A DNA stretch of 64,000 bases. Origin: JBBQVK01 sp038211735 (GTDB lineage Bacteria > Patescibacteriota > Gracilibacteria > Absconditabacterales > Absconditicoccaceae). Location: the NCBI GenBank assembly GCA_038211735.1, contig JBBQVK010000002.1, forward strand, positions 62,001 to 126,000, read 5' to 3'. Below the pieces are notes generated by a model. It ran no database searches, was not told the origin of the DNA, and was given only the letters and a program-made list of their open reading frames with translations. Positions 20,782-30,710 of this stretch are shown one piece after another (the first letter of the stretch is position 1; the number at the start of each line of letters is the position of its first letter). Position numbers and translations under genes: made by a program.

Positions 20782-22089
20782 ATGTTACATAAAGTTGTTT
20801 CTACAGGGAAAACAATACTCAAGGGTGCTGCGTTGGCGACTTGATTATACCTTGCAAGTCCAGTGATTAGCACGATACAATATACGACCAAGAAAGAGCT
20901 TATCGAAACAATCGACTGCACAATCAAGACCAGATATACGCATGAGAATCTAGAGACTACGAACACAATTGAGCTAATGAGCGGGATGATTGACCCATGC
21001 GGACTCAAGTCACTATTGGCTCGTTATGGCTATACAGATGAACAAATCGCTCATATGGAACTTCGACAAGAAGATGAAGCACTCTATCAAGCGATCCGAG
21101 AGATGCAGGGTAAGTATTGAAATCCCAAGATATCGTTTGATGGTGATTATAGAAATTATGAAAATATTCTTTACGCAGGCAGTTACGTACCTTCGTCATC
21201 TAACAACGACACCAAATATGAAGTCGCTAAGTATAATGTGCTTACCAACAAGATAAGTTTGCATGATCTCATCCATCGTCCATTGTCGTTTGATTATCTA
21301 CAAGCCGATAAAGGCGAAAAGAGTGACATATATAAGTATGCAAGATTGATTGATCTTGAAAATAAGAATACGCAGAGAGTCCTTCTAAATAGTCGAATTG
21401 CTGAGCTTTCCCATGCGATGCAATGCCAGCACGAGTGATACATAAGGCGATTGGTAGGCGCAGGAAAGGATCTTGCTGTGTCTGGATTTGATTATAATAA
21501 GACATATTTCACCTCCTGAACACAAGAGAATGAAGCGCATTATAGCCTGGAGCCGCTCCTTGTACAAGAGTTTATAGAAACATACAAAAAGTATGCTGAC
21601 CCTTCTAGTAAATGAGCAACGCGAAATATTGCAAAGTTCTATTCATGATTTTTCGATAAGTATGATAATCAAGATCTTTCTAATCTTCGACTGAAAACAT
21701 CTGCAGTAAATGGCAATCCTGAGGCAGCGTTTCTGTTATGAAAAAAAGAAGAAAAAATGTTCTACGCGCAGTCGAATATATCAGAGAGAAAAGATTCGAA
21801 AAAATTAAAAAAATATCTTGATGAAGCTTTTGAACGGTTCGCTATCTCAGCAAAGAACTGATCTTTTGATAATGCTGCTGCCTATCAGATTGTTGGTCTT
21901 GCAAGGTCATACGACATGCGCGTAGATGAGTGAATATATCGAGGGAATAATATCTTAGAGCACACAACACTGCCCAGAAAATCTCTCACAAAACTTCGTG
22001 AAGACCTTTCGGTACTGTATACGAGACAGCGCGCTAGTATGGAGGCAGAATCTATGGAGGAGTGCAGTTATGCTTTAGGCACACAATAA
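20782..22089 (+). CDS. Secreted hypothetical protein, 435 aa
   Basis: A hydrophobic N-terminus (TILKGAALATGLYLASPV) suggests export. The remainder is soluble and helix-rich. A segment with NPEAAFLLGKKEEKMFYAQS and FERFAISAKNGSFDNAAAYQ recalls Sel1/TPR-type repeats, but only weakly. Many glycines are TGA, so it appears as many small ORFs under the standard code. No catalytic motif was recognised. Single gene with its own terminator upstream. Confidence 0.65.
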
Positions 22090-22247
22090 CCCACAATAAA
22101 TGACGATTTCAATACTATTGACAATACTTATAAGTTATATATAACCTTAAATGAAACGGCATCATTAACAATATATTAACTCACAGTCAGCCGGATACAG
22201 ACCGCGTAACTGCCGTCCCACGTATCCCGCTCCAAAACTAAAAAATT

Positions 22248-23030
22248 ATGAATCAATCAAACGTTACGCCTGAGATGATTGAACAATCACTTAGGAATGG
22301 TCACCTTTACGATCGCATTACCCATTCAGATCAACAATGGAATGCAATCGAAGCGAAATATGAAAGGAGGCGAGTTGAAAAAGGAGTACTCTCGATTTTT
22401 ATCTCTATTCTGATCGCTGGTGTTATTTATTACATACAGGATATTGGCACGGTTACCTACTATGCTACTATCTTTGTATGTCTTATAGTCCTACTCTTTG
22501 GGCTATTCAAGGTGCATAAGCCTAATCCTAATCCAGAACCCAAAGAACAGGCCACCTTACTGTTCAGAATCGATGATGACAAGAACGACTTTAAAGTTAA
22601 CTTTAAACGTCGTTTGCAACGTCAAGTATGGTTTGTTAACACATACAACCATATAGAACTCCGAGATGATACGCGCGCTTCACCAATTAATGTGAGGCAG
22701 ATTGATTTCTTGAAGTGCCAAACTATTACGCCTTCTGGTCCACAAAAATATATAGATACCTACATAATGGTATTCGTTCTAAACACGCGCAATACCAACG
22801 GGTACTATATAGAAGCTCTCCCTATTCAATTCTTTGATGTGAAAGTAGAAAACGATATTCGTTTTCCTTCCACCATCGAGTTTGATATGGGCAGTATTGC
22901 GTTTGATGTCGTTCTCCCCAAAGAATTTAATTCCGAGGGATTGCTCGATGGACTGATGCTCTTGAGAAAGCACTTTGTGCCTATCAGACCCAAAGGGACC
23001 ATGACTGTATACAATCATATTCCCTCTTAG
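22248..23030 (+). CDS. Two-helix membrane protein, 260 aa
   Basis: A soluble N-terminus of about 45 residues is followed by two membrane segments (GVLSIFISILIAGVIYYI and TIFVCLIVLLFGLFKV). A cytoplasmic or exported C-terminal domain of 150 residues, probably beta-rich, completes it. The arrangement resembles DUF3137-like proteins, but I cannot assign a family. No UGA codon (11 glycines, so not significant). Followed by a hairpin and a bidirectional terminator. Confidence 0.65.
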   Translation: MNQSNVTPEMIEQSLRNGHLYDRITHSDQQWNAIEAKYERRRVEKGVLSIFISILIAGVIYYIQDIGTVTYYATIFVCLIVLLFGLFKVHKPNPNPEPKEQATLLFRIDDDKNDFKVNFKRRLQRQVWFVNTYNHIELRDDTRASPINVRQIDFLKCQTITPSGPQKYIDTYIMVFVLNTRNTNGYYIEALPIQFFDVKVENDIRFPSTIEFDMGSIAFDVVLPKEFNSEGLLDGLMLLRKHFVPIRPKGTMTVYNHIPS

Positions 23031-23043
23031 ACCGACCGTAATT

Positions 23044-23077
23044 ACATTTCTCCTTACGCCGTTTCGAGGAGAAATGT
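23044..23077 (+). repeat. Perfect inverted repeat after the membrane protein gene
   Basis: ACATTTCTCC / GGAGAAATGT, 10-base arms with a 14-base loop, directly ahead of the terminator. No T-run of its own; it may stabilise the 3' end of the transcript. Confidence 0.5.
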
Positions 23078-23085
23078 TAGAACAA

Positions 23086-23117
23086 AAAAAGGACCCAGGT
23101 TTCCTTGGGTCCTTTTT
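23086..23117. terminator. Bidirectional terminator between membrane protein gene and tRNA-Leu
   Basis: AAAAAGGACCCAGG and CCTTGGGTCCTTTTT pair with one bulged base; T-runs occur on both strands. It would serve the plus-strand gene and the minus-strand tRNA. Confidence 0.8.
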
Positions 23118-23143
23118 CATATCTTGGAATTTTTAACTCATCC

Positions 23144-23226
23144 TGGTGCCCAAGAGGGGACTCGAACCCCTAAGCCGAAGCATACGCACCTCAAGCGTAC
23201 GTGTATACCAATTCCACCACCTGGGC
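23144..23226 (-). tRNA. tRNA-Leu(GAG)
   Basis: On the minus strand the molecule starts GCCCAGG and ends CTTGGGC-A-CCA, with the CCA encoded. The D-arm contains GGAATTGGTATAC. The anticodon stem TACGC/GCGTA holds the loop TTGAGGT, giving anticodon GAG. A short class II variable arm with a TTCG loop follows, and the T-arm is AGGGGTTCGAGTCCCCT. It reads CUC/CUU leucine codons. Confidence 0.93.
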
Positions 23227-23399
23227 ATAATAGGTATAATACGAATATGAATGTTTCCTTATCCATTTCTTTCAATTGCAGAGCATCGAGAATAGCTCCA
23301 CCAATGATGATAAGAAAAACATCCAAGCGGATGAGTGGAATGTTTGTATTGATAGTAGGCCAAAATGCAAGAAAAGGCGATTATCAGCCTATCATAGTT

Positions 23400-23735
23400 C
23401 TACTCAAAAAACAACCTCTGTAGATCATCATCTTTCATCATCTTAGGCGACCAGAGAGGGTCGAAAGTTATCTCCAATTGGGCTTTCCAAGTGGGGTAAA
23501 CCTCTAGGAGCGAGTTTTGGATCATCTGTTCGATAAGTTCGCCCATAGGGCATTGGGGCGTGGTGAAAGTCATTAGGATATTAATTGTCTGATTCAGTTC
23601 ATCAGTACTGATGTTGTAGATCAGCCCAAGCGTGTAAATATCAATCACCGGAAATTCTGGATCATACACAGTCATGAGCTGCTGCTGAATAATTTCGAGC
23701 ATTTCTTGTTGCGGAGTCTGTGGAGTGTCGTCCAT
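23400..23735 (-). CDS. MIP18/SufT family (DUF59) Fe-S assembly protein
   Basis: One hundred and eleven residues. The family core is clear: VYDPEFPVIDIYTLGLIYNI and MTFTTPQCPMGELI, the latter with the conserved Cys expected near the active loop. DUF59 proteins help mature or deliver Fe-S clusters. RlmN, a radical SAM 4Fe-4S enzyme at 51917-53137, could be one client (inference). No other suf/isc gene is visible here. It lies just upstream of tRNA-Leu on the same strand. Confidence 0.85.
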   Translation of the reverse strand: MDDTPQTPQQEMLEIIQQQLMTVYDPEFPVIDIYTLGLIYNISTDELNQTINILMTFTTPQCPMGELIEQMIQNSLLEVYPTWKAQLEITFDPLWSPKMMKDDDLQRLFFE

Positions 23736-23756
23736 GTGCGTATAAAATGAAGAAAA

Positions 23757-24137
23757 CTAATTATATGTAACCTGTTTTGTATCTTTGATAAACATATATT
23801 GGATTCATAGGAATATAACCAACAAAATAATGCCGACAACGGTGGACCATTTTCATGTGATAACAAGAGAAAGATTTACCATTGCATAGAGTCCGAGCAA
23901 CAAAGAAAGTTTGTAACTCATAGAACTTTGTTGATAGTCAGGAAGAGTAGAGAATAGTTTATACCCTATCAAGAAAAAGTAGTATGACACCCCCCATAAG
24001 ATCATAAATACGCTTAGAAACCCGAATGATAGGCCGATTATTGGATCGTTGTAGACGTTAACATAGTTGTAGAGAATCGCTAAGATCCCTGCTCCTACGA
24101 GTATTTTTAACACAGCTCCGATACTATATGCGCGCAT
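23757..24137 (-). CDS. Multi-pass membrane protein, 126 aa
   Basis: Four hydrophobic segments (SIGAVLKILVGAGILAILY, IIGLSFGFLSVFMILWGV, SLLLGLYAMVNLSLVI and VVGIILLVIFLGIQYMFI). Two glycines are TGA; the standard code would cut the protein after three helices. It is one of several small membrane proteins in this minus-strand stretch. No family recognised. Confidence 0.6.
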
Positions 24138-24164
24138 GATAACGATTGAAAAGTAAATGCTTTA

Positions 24165-24254
24165 TGAGAGAGGGAGTGTAAGAGAGCGATGAAAATGTAG
24201 GCAAACTTCGCGAATGCGTTTACATTTTTGGAGCTCCTTGCGCTCCCTCTCTCA
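24165..24254. repeat. Dispersed palindromic repeat family B, copy 1
   Basis: The ends TGAGAGAGGGAG and CTCCCTCTCTCA are perfect 12-base inverted repeats, with an inner AAAATGTA/TACATTTT pair. Read on the minus strand it aligns with copy 2 at 57729, sharing AAGGAG-TC-AAAAA, GCATTC, TACATTTTC and CTCTCTTAC blocks. It lies between two minus-strand membrane protein genes. Confidence 0.7.
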
Positions 24255-24267
24255 CCCAGGTTTTTTA

Positions 24268-25044
24268 TTATATATCTGTATCCACCTTCACATCATCTGC
24301 TTCCTCTTCATCAACCATCACTTCGTTGAGTGAGGGGATGTAGAAAAAATTATTTCCCATAACATAGAACTTATAATAAACCTTTTCCCAACTACTATGT
24401 AAGAGAGGCAAGAAGAAGTATGCGATTACTGGAGGGAGCACCATGATAATTCTAGCTGTATTCCCCTGATTTACATCGATAAACTTATAGGCAACCGCAA
24501 AGACAAAGAACGCGACCAAGATCCCTGCTGCTGTTCAGATAAGGTGGACTGCTGCATAGTTTGGATTGGTGCTTATTTCTACCGCAGTGTATGATAAGAA
24601 GATTGAGAACAACGTGTGGAATGCTAGAACGATAAATAACTGATCGATATTATCTGAGAATATTAAATACAGTGGAATAAATAGGACGAGCGTCAAGACA
24701 TTGATCAACAGCGTCAAGCTAAACATTTTCCCCATATCATAATATTTATCAGGATAGAGTAGATTGAAAATCCCTGCCATAATGAGTGTTCCGATAAACG
24801 TACCTATAAATCCTACCATGATCAAAATTAACGGGAGAAGGGGATTTGCGCTAGTCACACCTGCGAGTTTATCTGAGAGCGCCTGCTGTATCATACCTCC
24901 TACTAGTACGAGGATTATGAAAATAAGAAATGCAATAAATACACCAACGATGAGACCCAATATAGTCTTAATTAATACCTGCCACCCACTTGGGTTGTAC
25001 GGAGATATTTCTAGTGTTTCATCAATTTCAGCCATGTGCTTCAT
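24268..25044 (-). CDS. Polytopic membrane protein, 258 aa
   Basis: Six hydrophobic segments, for example ILGLIVGVFIAFLIFIILVL, LILIMVGFIGTFIGTLIMAG and IIMVLPPVIAYFFLPLL, with an acidic C-terminus VMVDEEEADDVKVDTDI. One glycine in the middle is TGA. It resembles YIP1-type or DUF-type small permease-like proteins only by topology. Function unknown. Family B repeat copy 1 lies immediately downstream. Confidence 0.65.
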
Positions 25045-25059
25045 GAAGAGTAAAAGAAT

Positions 25060-25632
25060 TTATATACAGTGGAGCGTCTTTATCCAACTACGTAAATCAT
25101 TCTGTAGTTTCGGATCTCCTGTAGCGAACGATATGATATATCATTGCTCCTTGTATACAAATTGATATTGCGCCATATAGTAGGTCTGTTCTGTTTTATA
25201 ATACGTATCAGTTACTTCAAAATCAATATAGATTCACGCAACTTCCGCATCTTTACAAGTGAAGTTTACGACGTCTTTTTTTCATGCCTTGTACCCTTTG
25301 AGATCTTCTTTAATTTTATTGTTATTTGCAGTCCGGAACTGTTCATAATCTAACTTTGGAGCGACAGCTGAACTTGTAATGACAATATTTGGAGAAAAAA
25401 CACCTGCTTCAGTGGGCAGTTTAAAGGATTTCACTACTTTATGCAAGATCTGTTTGTTTTCTACAAGGCCAGCAGAAACGCTCTGATACCCTCCAGGAAT
25501 AGAGAGTGAAAATGGCTCAAACGAAACTTCTTGGTCCGCAGTTGTTCATCCACATCCCGCAAGGAGCACGAGTGATGCGCAGAGGCATCGAAGGAATGAG
25601 CGATGTACCACCTTAGGAAATACCAAAAACAT
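25060..25632 (-). CDS. Lipoprotein, 190 aa
   Basis: The N-terminal signal ends in a lipobox, LVLLAGC. The mature domain has strands such as FEPFSLSIPGGYQSV and YIIFSFATG-like ends (ISFATGDPKLQNDLRSW). The overall pattern resembles PsbP/MOG1-like or DUF-type lipoproteins that read a membrane-associated ligand, but the family is not certain. Four glycines are TGA. The gene starts 14 bases downstream of the next minus-strand stop, so it is likely co-transcribed with the 98-aa membrane protein. Confidence 0.7.
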
Positions 25633-25645
25633 TACGCACAGTCAA

Positions 25646-25942
25646 CTATAAAACAAACGTATTTATGAGTGCAAACATTATCCCCAACATGATCCCTATT
25701 ATAAACGATTGTATACTAATTCTATGTTGTTGTTCTTCACTAATGTCTCCTCTGGTGCGAAGCAAGTAAGTTACATATCCTAGCAGCAAACCGCACAACA
25801 CCAAATATCCTGGCATCACCATCGTGCGCATATCTGCTACACTTTGGGCAGGGAAGATCGTTTCTCCTTTGAACAGGAGAAAGGCGATTGCCATAGTTAC
25901 GAGGAAGAAGACGAGTTTGACTGATTCGAAGAGGGTAGTCAT
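25646..25942 (-). CDS. Small membrane protein, 98 aa
   Basis: Three hydrophobic segments (LVFFLVTMAIAFLLFKG, VMPGYLVLCGLLLGYVTYLL and FIIGIMLGIMFALINTFVL). No family recognised. Lies 14 bases upstream of the lipoprotein gene and about 35 bases downstream of a 61-aa ORF, consistent with one operon. Confidence 0.6.
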   Translation of the reverse strand: MTTLFESVKLVFFLVTMAIAFLLFKGETIFPAQSVADMRTMVMPGYLVLCGLLLGYVTYLLRTRGDISEEQQHRISIQSFIIGIMLGIMFALINTFVL

Positions 25943-25976
25943 GGGTACGTTGATAAGTAAATATTTATTTATACAT

Positions 25977-26162
25977 TTAGAGTTTCATGAAGTTTTCAAT
26001 TTGCATCCTAGGATCTGCTTTCATTTCGTCCGAAAGAGTTATTGCATTCAGTACTCTCTGTGCGAAGATATTCCGAAAGTCGTCTTTTATTGGCCTATTA
26101 CAAACTTGATTAGGAGTATTGTCTAACTCTTCATTTATTCCAGGCATGATGTCGATTAACAT
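25977..26162 (-). CDS. Small hypothetical protein, 61 aa
   Basis: Soluble, rich in Asn/Asp and Met (MLIDIMPGINEELDNTPNQV ... MQIENFMKL). No domain recognised. The open frame is short, so support comes mainly from spacing: it fills the gap between repeat family A copy 1 and the membrane protein gene on the same strand. Confidence 0.4.
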   Translation of the reverse strand: MLIDIMPGINEELDNTPNQVCNRPIKDDFRNIFAQRVLNAITLSDEMKADPRMQIENFMKL

Positions 26163-26228
26163 TAAATAAAACTTTTTATTTTTAAGTTCTGATCAGTCGC
26201 TCATTTATTGCTTCGCTTCTCGATCCGC

Positions 26229-26318
26229 TCATCAGAGCAGTTGAAACCAGCAGATTTGTAAAAGCGGCATAGGCATCTCTACAAATCTGCTGGTTCTTCA
26301 ACCACTCTAACTCGCTCC
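26229..26318. repeat. Dispersed palindromic repeat family A, copy 1
   Basis: The core stem CCAGCAGATTTGTA / TACAAATCTGCTGG (14-base perfect arms) sits inside an outer, imperfect stem GAGCAGTTGAA / TTCAACCACTC and ends CTAACTCGCTC. It aligns with copies at 39389 (inverted) and 51190. It lies after pnp and could act as a 3' stabiliser or terminator. Confidence 0.75.
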
Positions 26319-26322
26319 ATCA

Positions 26323-26380
26323 TTTCCCATTTTCAATTTCCCATTTTCAACTCTCCACTTTCAACTCTCCACTTTCCACT
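26323..26380. repeat. Degenerate 14-base tandem repeat abutting the pnp stop
   Basis: Four units of TTTCCCATTTTCAA / CTCTCCACTTTCAA type follow each other with 2-4 changes per unit. The array ends exactly at the pnp stop codon (26381). Confidence 0.65.
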
Positions 26381-28489
26381 TTACATCTTTTTAAGTTGAA
26401 TCTTCCCTTCTCTATCGATTTCGGTCACTTCGACTTTCATCATGTCTCCGATTTTATACATCGTGCTGACGTCTTCGATGTAGCCTTCACCAAGTTGTTT
26501 GACGTGGACGAGTCATTGTTTTTTCTTACCCATGTCGACGAAGACTCCGTATTTTTCAACTCTGGTTATTTTACCTTCTAGTTGATCACCTTTGGAAGGA
26601 GATCGGGTAGCTGCTTTGATCATAGCGAGAGCGGCTTGTGCGCCTACTAGATCTTTTGCAGTAATAACCCCTTTCCCATCATCTTCAATGTCAATTTGCG
26701 CACCGGTCTGTCTCACAATATCTTGGATTGTTGCACCACCTGGGCCAATTACCACTCTTACTTCATCAGGCTTCACTTCAAATTGGAGAAGTGCTGGAGC
26801 ATACTGACTTAATTCTGCTCTAGGAGCAGCGATAGTCTTGAGCATATATGCTAAGATTTGTGATCTTCCTGCTTGTGCATGGTCGAGCATCTCTTCGAGG
26901 AGTGCGACTTTTGCTCCTTTGAGTTTTGTATCCATTTGGATAGCAGTCATACCTTCATCAGTACCTGCAAGCTTGAAGTCCATATCTCCAGTGAAATCTT
27001 CAGTTCACATAATATCAGTTAAGATTGCGTACTCATTCTCATCAGTCATAAGTCCCATCGCGATTCCACTTATTGGTTTTTTGATTGGCACACCTCCTGC
27101 CATCAAGGCAAGAGTAGTAGCACAAACTGATGCCATAGAGGTTGAACCTCATGAACCTAATACTTCAGAAACAACTCTCATGGTGTAGGGGAACGCAACT
27201 TCATCTGGTAGTATTTTTTCAATAGCTTTTTCTGCTAATCTTCCGTGACCTACTTCACGTCTGTTGGTTCATCTAATCATCTGCGCTTCATTGTTTGAAA
27301 ACGGTGGCATTTTATAATGATGCATCCATCTATTTTCTACATTATCATTTTCCATATCGTCGATAAGTTCTGCGTCACCAGGCGCACCTAGCGTTAAGAT
27401 TGAGAGCACCTGCGTATCACCTCTTCGGAAAAGTCAGGTTCCATGCGCTCTTGGGATTGTATCTAGTTCGCAGTAGATCTGTCTGATTTGATCTAAACTT
27501 CTTCCATCGATTCTTGATTTGTTTTTTAGTGTATGTTCTCTTGCCCATTCTTTTACTGCCATAAAGAATCCTTCGCTAATTCGTCCTTCTGACCATTCGT
27601 TCGCAGGATCAGCGATTTGTTCTTTGAGTGCAGCTTTTACTTCTTCAGCGTAGGTTGCATAGATTGCTTCCCAATCGTTTTTTTCCATATCGCCATGTAA
27701 TGCTTTCATCTTTTCTTCCGGAATAACTTTTTTTACTGCCGCGATGAAACTATCAGAAGGGAAGTTTTTTTTGTACTCTTTTTTATTGATAGTGCATTTT
27801 TTGAGGAACTGTTCTTGGATGTCGCACAGTTCTGTGATTGCTTTTTGTGCAACCTGTAAACCTCATTTTATAATATCCATAGGAGTTTCATTTCCTTCTG
27901 CTTCAAGCATATTTATCTTGTCTTTGGTCCCTGCAACATGTAGGTCGAGGATGGAGTTCTTAGCTTGATCATTGGTCATATTCATCACATATTTACCATC
28001 AATATAGCCGATTCTAATCGCTCCCAATGGGCCTTCAAACGGGATTCCGGCGAGCATAATCGCCGCGCTTGCTCCGATAATACATAATTCTCCAGGGCTA
28101 TGTTGCATATCTAATTGCAAAGGAGAGATCGTAATAATCACATCGTTGATCATTCCTTTTGGAAACATTGGTCTCAATGGTCTATCAGTCAATCTACAAT
28201 AGAGGACTGACTCATCAGAAGGTCTTCCTTCTCTTTTTCTGTAACGACCACCACCGATCTTTCCTGCTGCATAAAAACTTTCTCTGTAATCGATCGCTAG
28301 AGGAAAGAAACTATTGTCAGGTTTTGGTTTTTTCTCCATCACCGCAGTGACGAGTAGAATAGTTCCTTCCATAGTAATTTCTACTGCACCATCACAGTGA
28401 GGAGCAAGCTTTCCAGTTTTGAATGAAATCTTTTTGCCTTGTCGTTCGGTCTCGAACACAATTTCGTTAAATTTTTTTTCTGTAATCAT
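26381..28489 (-). CDS. pnp: Polyribonucleotide nucleotidyltransferase (PNPase)
   Basis: Phosphorolytic 3'-5' exoribonuclease of RNA turnover. Seven hundred and two residues, full length. The first RNase PH domain shows YRESFYAAGKIGGGRYRKREGRPSD. The second has RIDGRSLDQIRQIYCE, GTGLFRRGDTQVLS and DIMGTEDFTGDMDFKLAGT. The KH domain (VRVVIGPGGATIQDI) is near 580 and the S1 domain (GKITRVEKYGVFVDMG) near 625. Many glycines are TGA. The ATG at 28489 gives the standard N-terminus MITEKKF; an in-frame ATG 114 bases upstream is less likely. rpsO, its usual neighbour, is absent. The leader contains a long-range stem. Confidence 0.96.
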
Positions 28490-28730
28490 AGGAATACATA
28501 TAACAATAAAACTCCTGTCATATGGCCCGGAAGAGAGAAGTAGAGAATGGATCGGTTTGTTGTTCACAGTATTTTTCATCACGCGCTTTTGGCACGCACC
28601 CATCGTCTACTTCTCGTTCCCATGCAACCATAGGAGGATACACGATTTATAGGCATTTGTGAGAAGAAAGCAATGGTCTCCTAAAGACCATAAATAGTAG
28701 ACGAAAGCGTGGTTTTTGTTACGTTTTTTT
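28490..28730 (-). promoter_or_regulatory. Structured leader of pnp
   Basis: Between pnp and the next minus-strand gene, GAGAAGTAGA (28606-28615, minus sense) pairs perfectly with TCTACTTCTC (28535-28544), enclosing about 60 bases. A second hairpin, ATGGTCT/AGACCAT, is at 28673-28691. In many bacteria pnp is autoregulated through a cleaved leader stem. The same may apply here, but no promoter was identified. Confidence 0.45.
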
Positions 28731-29765
28731 TTACTTTTCCTGTGTGTAGAAAATAAGGAGAGCAGGGATGTTGTCTTCGACCATTGCTGGTTCACGTGCA
28801 GCAGTATTTCTGAAAATATCTCCATTGTCTGGATGAGTATATTTTATTCCATTCTGAGTTTGTATTCGCATACCGTCGAGATAGTTACTATATGCATCTG
28901 AGTCGGCGTAGAGCATACGAGAGACATCTGTTAATCAGGTGACGACAGCTTTTTTGGTCGCTGCATCGGTGTTGTTCATAATAAGTTCACCCATTGTGCC
29001 GTCGGTAAACTGCACAAGAAAATGACTATTTATATGTGTTCGTAGTGAAGCTGATGAGTTGATAAGATCATTTCTTTTTAGAGAGCTCATCGTAAAGATA
29101 TCTCTTTTTTCTTGCACTAGTTGATCAATTTGATCTTGAGTTAACTCACTTGAATGAGTGAGAATCATCTTCCCACCACTTATGTATCCCATCCCTTTTC
29201 AGTCAGTTTTCTTATCGTCTTTCCTTGATTCACTACCTATAGATTGTCAGTTATCATAATTAACTCCAGTAAGTGCTGGACTACCGTATGCTTCAAAGGT
29301 TGGTCCGTTCACCATCAACGTGACTTGTCTTTTTTTATTTCCAGGCGTAGCGTTGTAATCATCAAAGTATTTTTCGATTTCAGGAATATTTGGTATCAGT
29401 GCAGGGGTATCTCTCATTTTAATTTCGGTAAATCGTGCGGTAGAAGTTGTTGCATGTACGAGCATAGCTTTCGATTCTCGTCAAGGTTGTGATTCAAATC
29501 TTAATAATACTCAAACTTTGTTACCGTCGAGTAGTACCTCTCTCGCTACAGCTCAGGTCGAGGAGATATAGTCAATCTTATTTCATAGCGTTACACGGTC
29601 TATTTTTTCTTTTGAGATATTTCCAACGAGAGAGTTGGTTACTGTGTTTTGAAGAGCAGAAAGTTGTTGGTGGAGTTTTGCTATATCTCAGCGAAAAATA
29701 TCATCCCTTTCTTGAGGTAGTTTCGTTTCATAGTGCGTTTTAGGGTGGTCTGCATCTAATACCAT
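28731..29765 (-). CDS. Hypothetical protein, 344 aa (possible phosphodiester-glycosidase-like domain)
   Basis: One gene reassembled through seven or more UGA glycines. The N-terminal 60 residues are helical (IAKLHQQLSALQNTVTNSLV). The remaining 280 residues are beta-rich, with VTLMVNGPTFEAYGSPALTG, NYDNGQSIG, GYISGGKMIL and NYLDGMRI. The order NG...G...DG...GG...LDG is faintly like NAGPA/DUF2233 phosphodiester glycosidases, but key residues are not certain. No signal peptide. Divergent from the TrmB-like regulator. Confidence 0.6.
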
Positions 29766-29847
29766 AAATCTCGTTTGGTGAATGTAAAGAGTATATGTAT
29801 ATTATACCTCTAAAATCAAAAAAAGCAATATGCCGACTCCCGATTCT

Positions 29848-29866
29848 GTTGTAATATTTCTACAAC
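29848..29866 (+). promoter_or_regulatory. Inverted repeat, possible operator of the TrmB-like regulator
   Basis: GTTGTA-ATATTTC-TACAAC is a perfect 6+6 inverted repeat in the divergent intergenic region. A second one, TGCAAAAA / TTTTTGCA (29869-29891), overlaps the -35 box. TrmB-type regulators bind such sites; which is used is unknown. Confidence 0.45.
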
Positions 29867-29886
29867 TTTGCAAAAAACACTCGTTT

Positions 29887-29915
29887 TTGCATTTTTCGCC
29901 CATTCTAGCTATAAT
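29887..29915 (+). promoter_or_regulatory. Promoter of the TrmB-like regulator / EgtD-like operon
   Basis: TTGCAT (29887-29892), a 17-base spacer and a consensus TATAAT (29910-29915), 33 bases before the regulator ATG. Confidence 0.65.
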
Positions 29916-29948
29916 TTCGGTGTGTTCTATTTTCCTAACACCCAAGAA

Positions 29949-30710
29949 ATGGACGAGAAACTTATCACCGTGTTGAAAGAGTATGGACTTAGCGAAAAGG
30001 AAGCTAAGATCTATCTTGTCACGCTGGAGTTGGGTAGCGCACCAGCTAGCACGATTGCAAGACGTGCTGGTATAAAAAGAGTAACAGCCTATGCGTTGTT
30101 GCAGGATTTGAAAACCAAACAGATCGCACAAAGTATAGACAAAGGAGGAGTGACTCACTTCCAAGTCGTTGACCCCAATACCTTGTTGAAAAAAATAGAA
30201 GACAAATATACGTTATTGAAAGAACAGCTTCCTGCATTGGTTGCACTGACTGATCAGTATAATAATAAGCCAAGGATACAGTATTTTGAAGGAGAGGCTG
30301 GCGTCAAAGCAATGTATGAGGATCTACTTACTAGCACAGATACAATCTATGCATTTCTTGGTGCTCAAGCCATGACTCCTAACTTACAAAAATATTTATT
30401 TGAAGATTTTTTACCGCGTAGAGTAGCATCTAAAGTATATGCTCAAGTATTATTAAATCCTTCTGACGACAATAAAAAATACGCAAGTCGAGATAAGAAT
30501 ATGCTGAAGGAATCTAGAATAATTGATAATAATGTTTTTCATATCGAATGAGAAATTAACATCTATGGACCAAATAAAATCGCGATTGCCTTATTTAGTG
30601 GCGATGAAATGTCTGCATTTATTATTCATAGTCCCAAACTCTTCAGAAGCTTTTTAAGTATCTTTTTGACTATTTGGTCAACTACTCCTAAAAAATGAAA
30701 CAAAAAATAA
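29949..30710 (+). CDS. TrmB-family transcriptional regulator
   Basis: Two hundred and fifty-three residues. The winged helix LKEYGLSEKEAKIYLVTLEL then IARRAGIKRVTAYALLQDLK is the TrmB signature (GLs..EA..Y..ll), followed by a coiled coil (KKIEDKYTLLKEQLPALVAL). A C-terminal domain of the HKD-like sensor type follows, with YFEGEAGVKAMYEDLL. Such proteins usually sense a sugar or metabolite; the ligand is not evident. The stop lies 16 bases inside the next gene, so the regulator and the methyltransferase fusion are translationally coupled. Confidence 0.85.

Noticed and set aside
23124..23423. 99-aa plus-strand ORF across tRNA-Leu
   Set aside because: It runs antisense through a complete tRNA and the SufT-like gene end; its sequence is an artefact of the tRNA.
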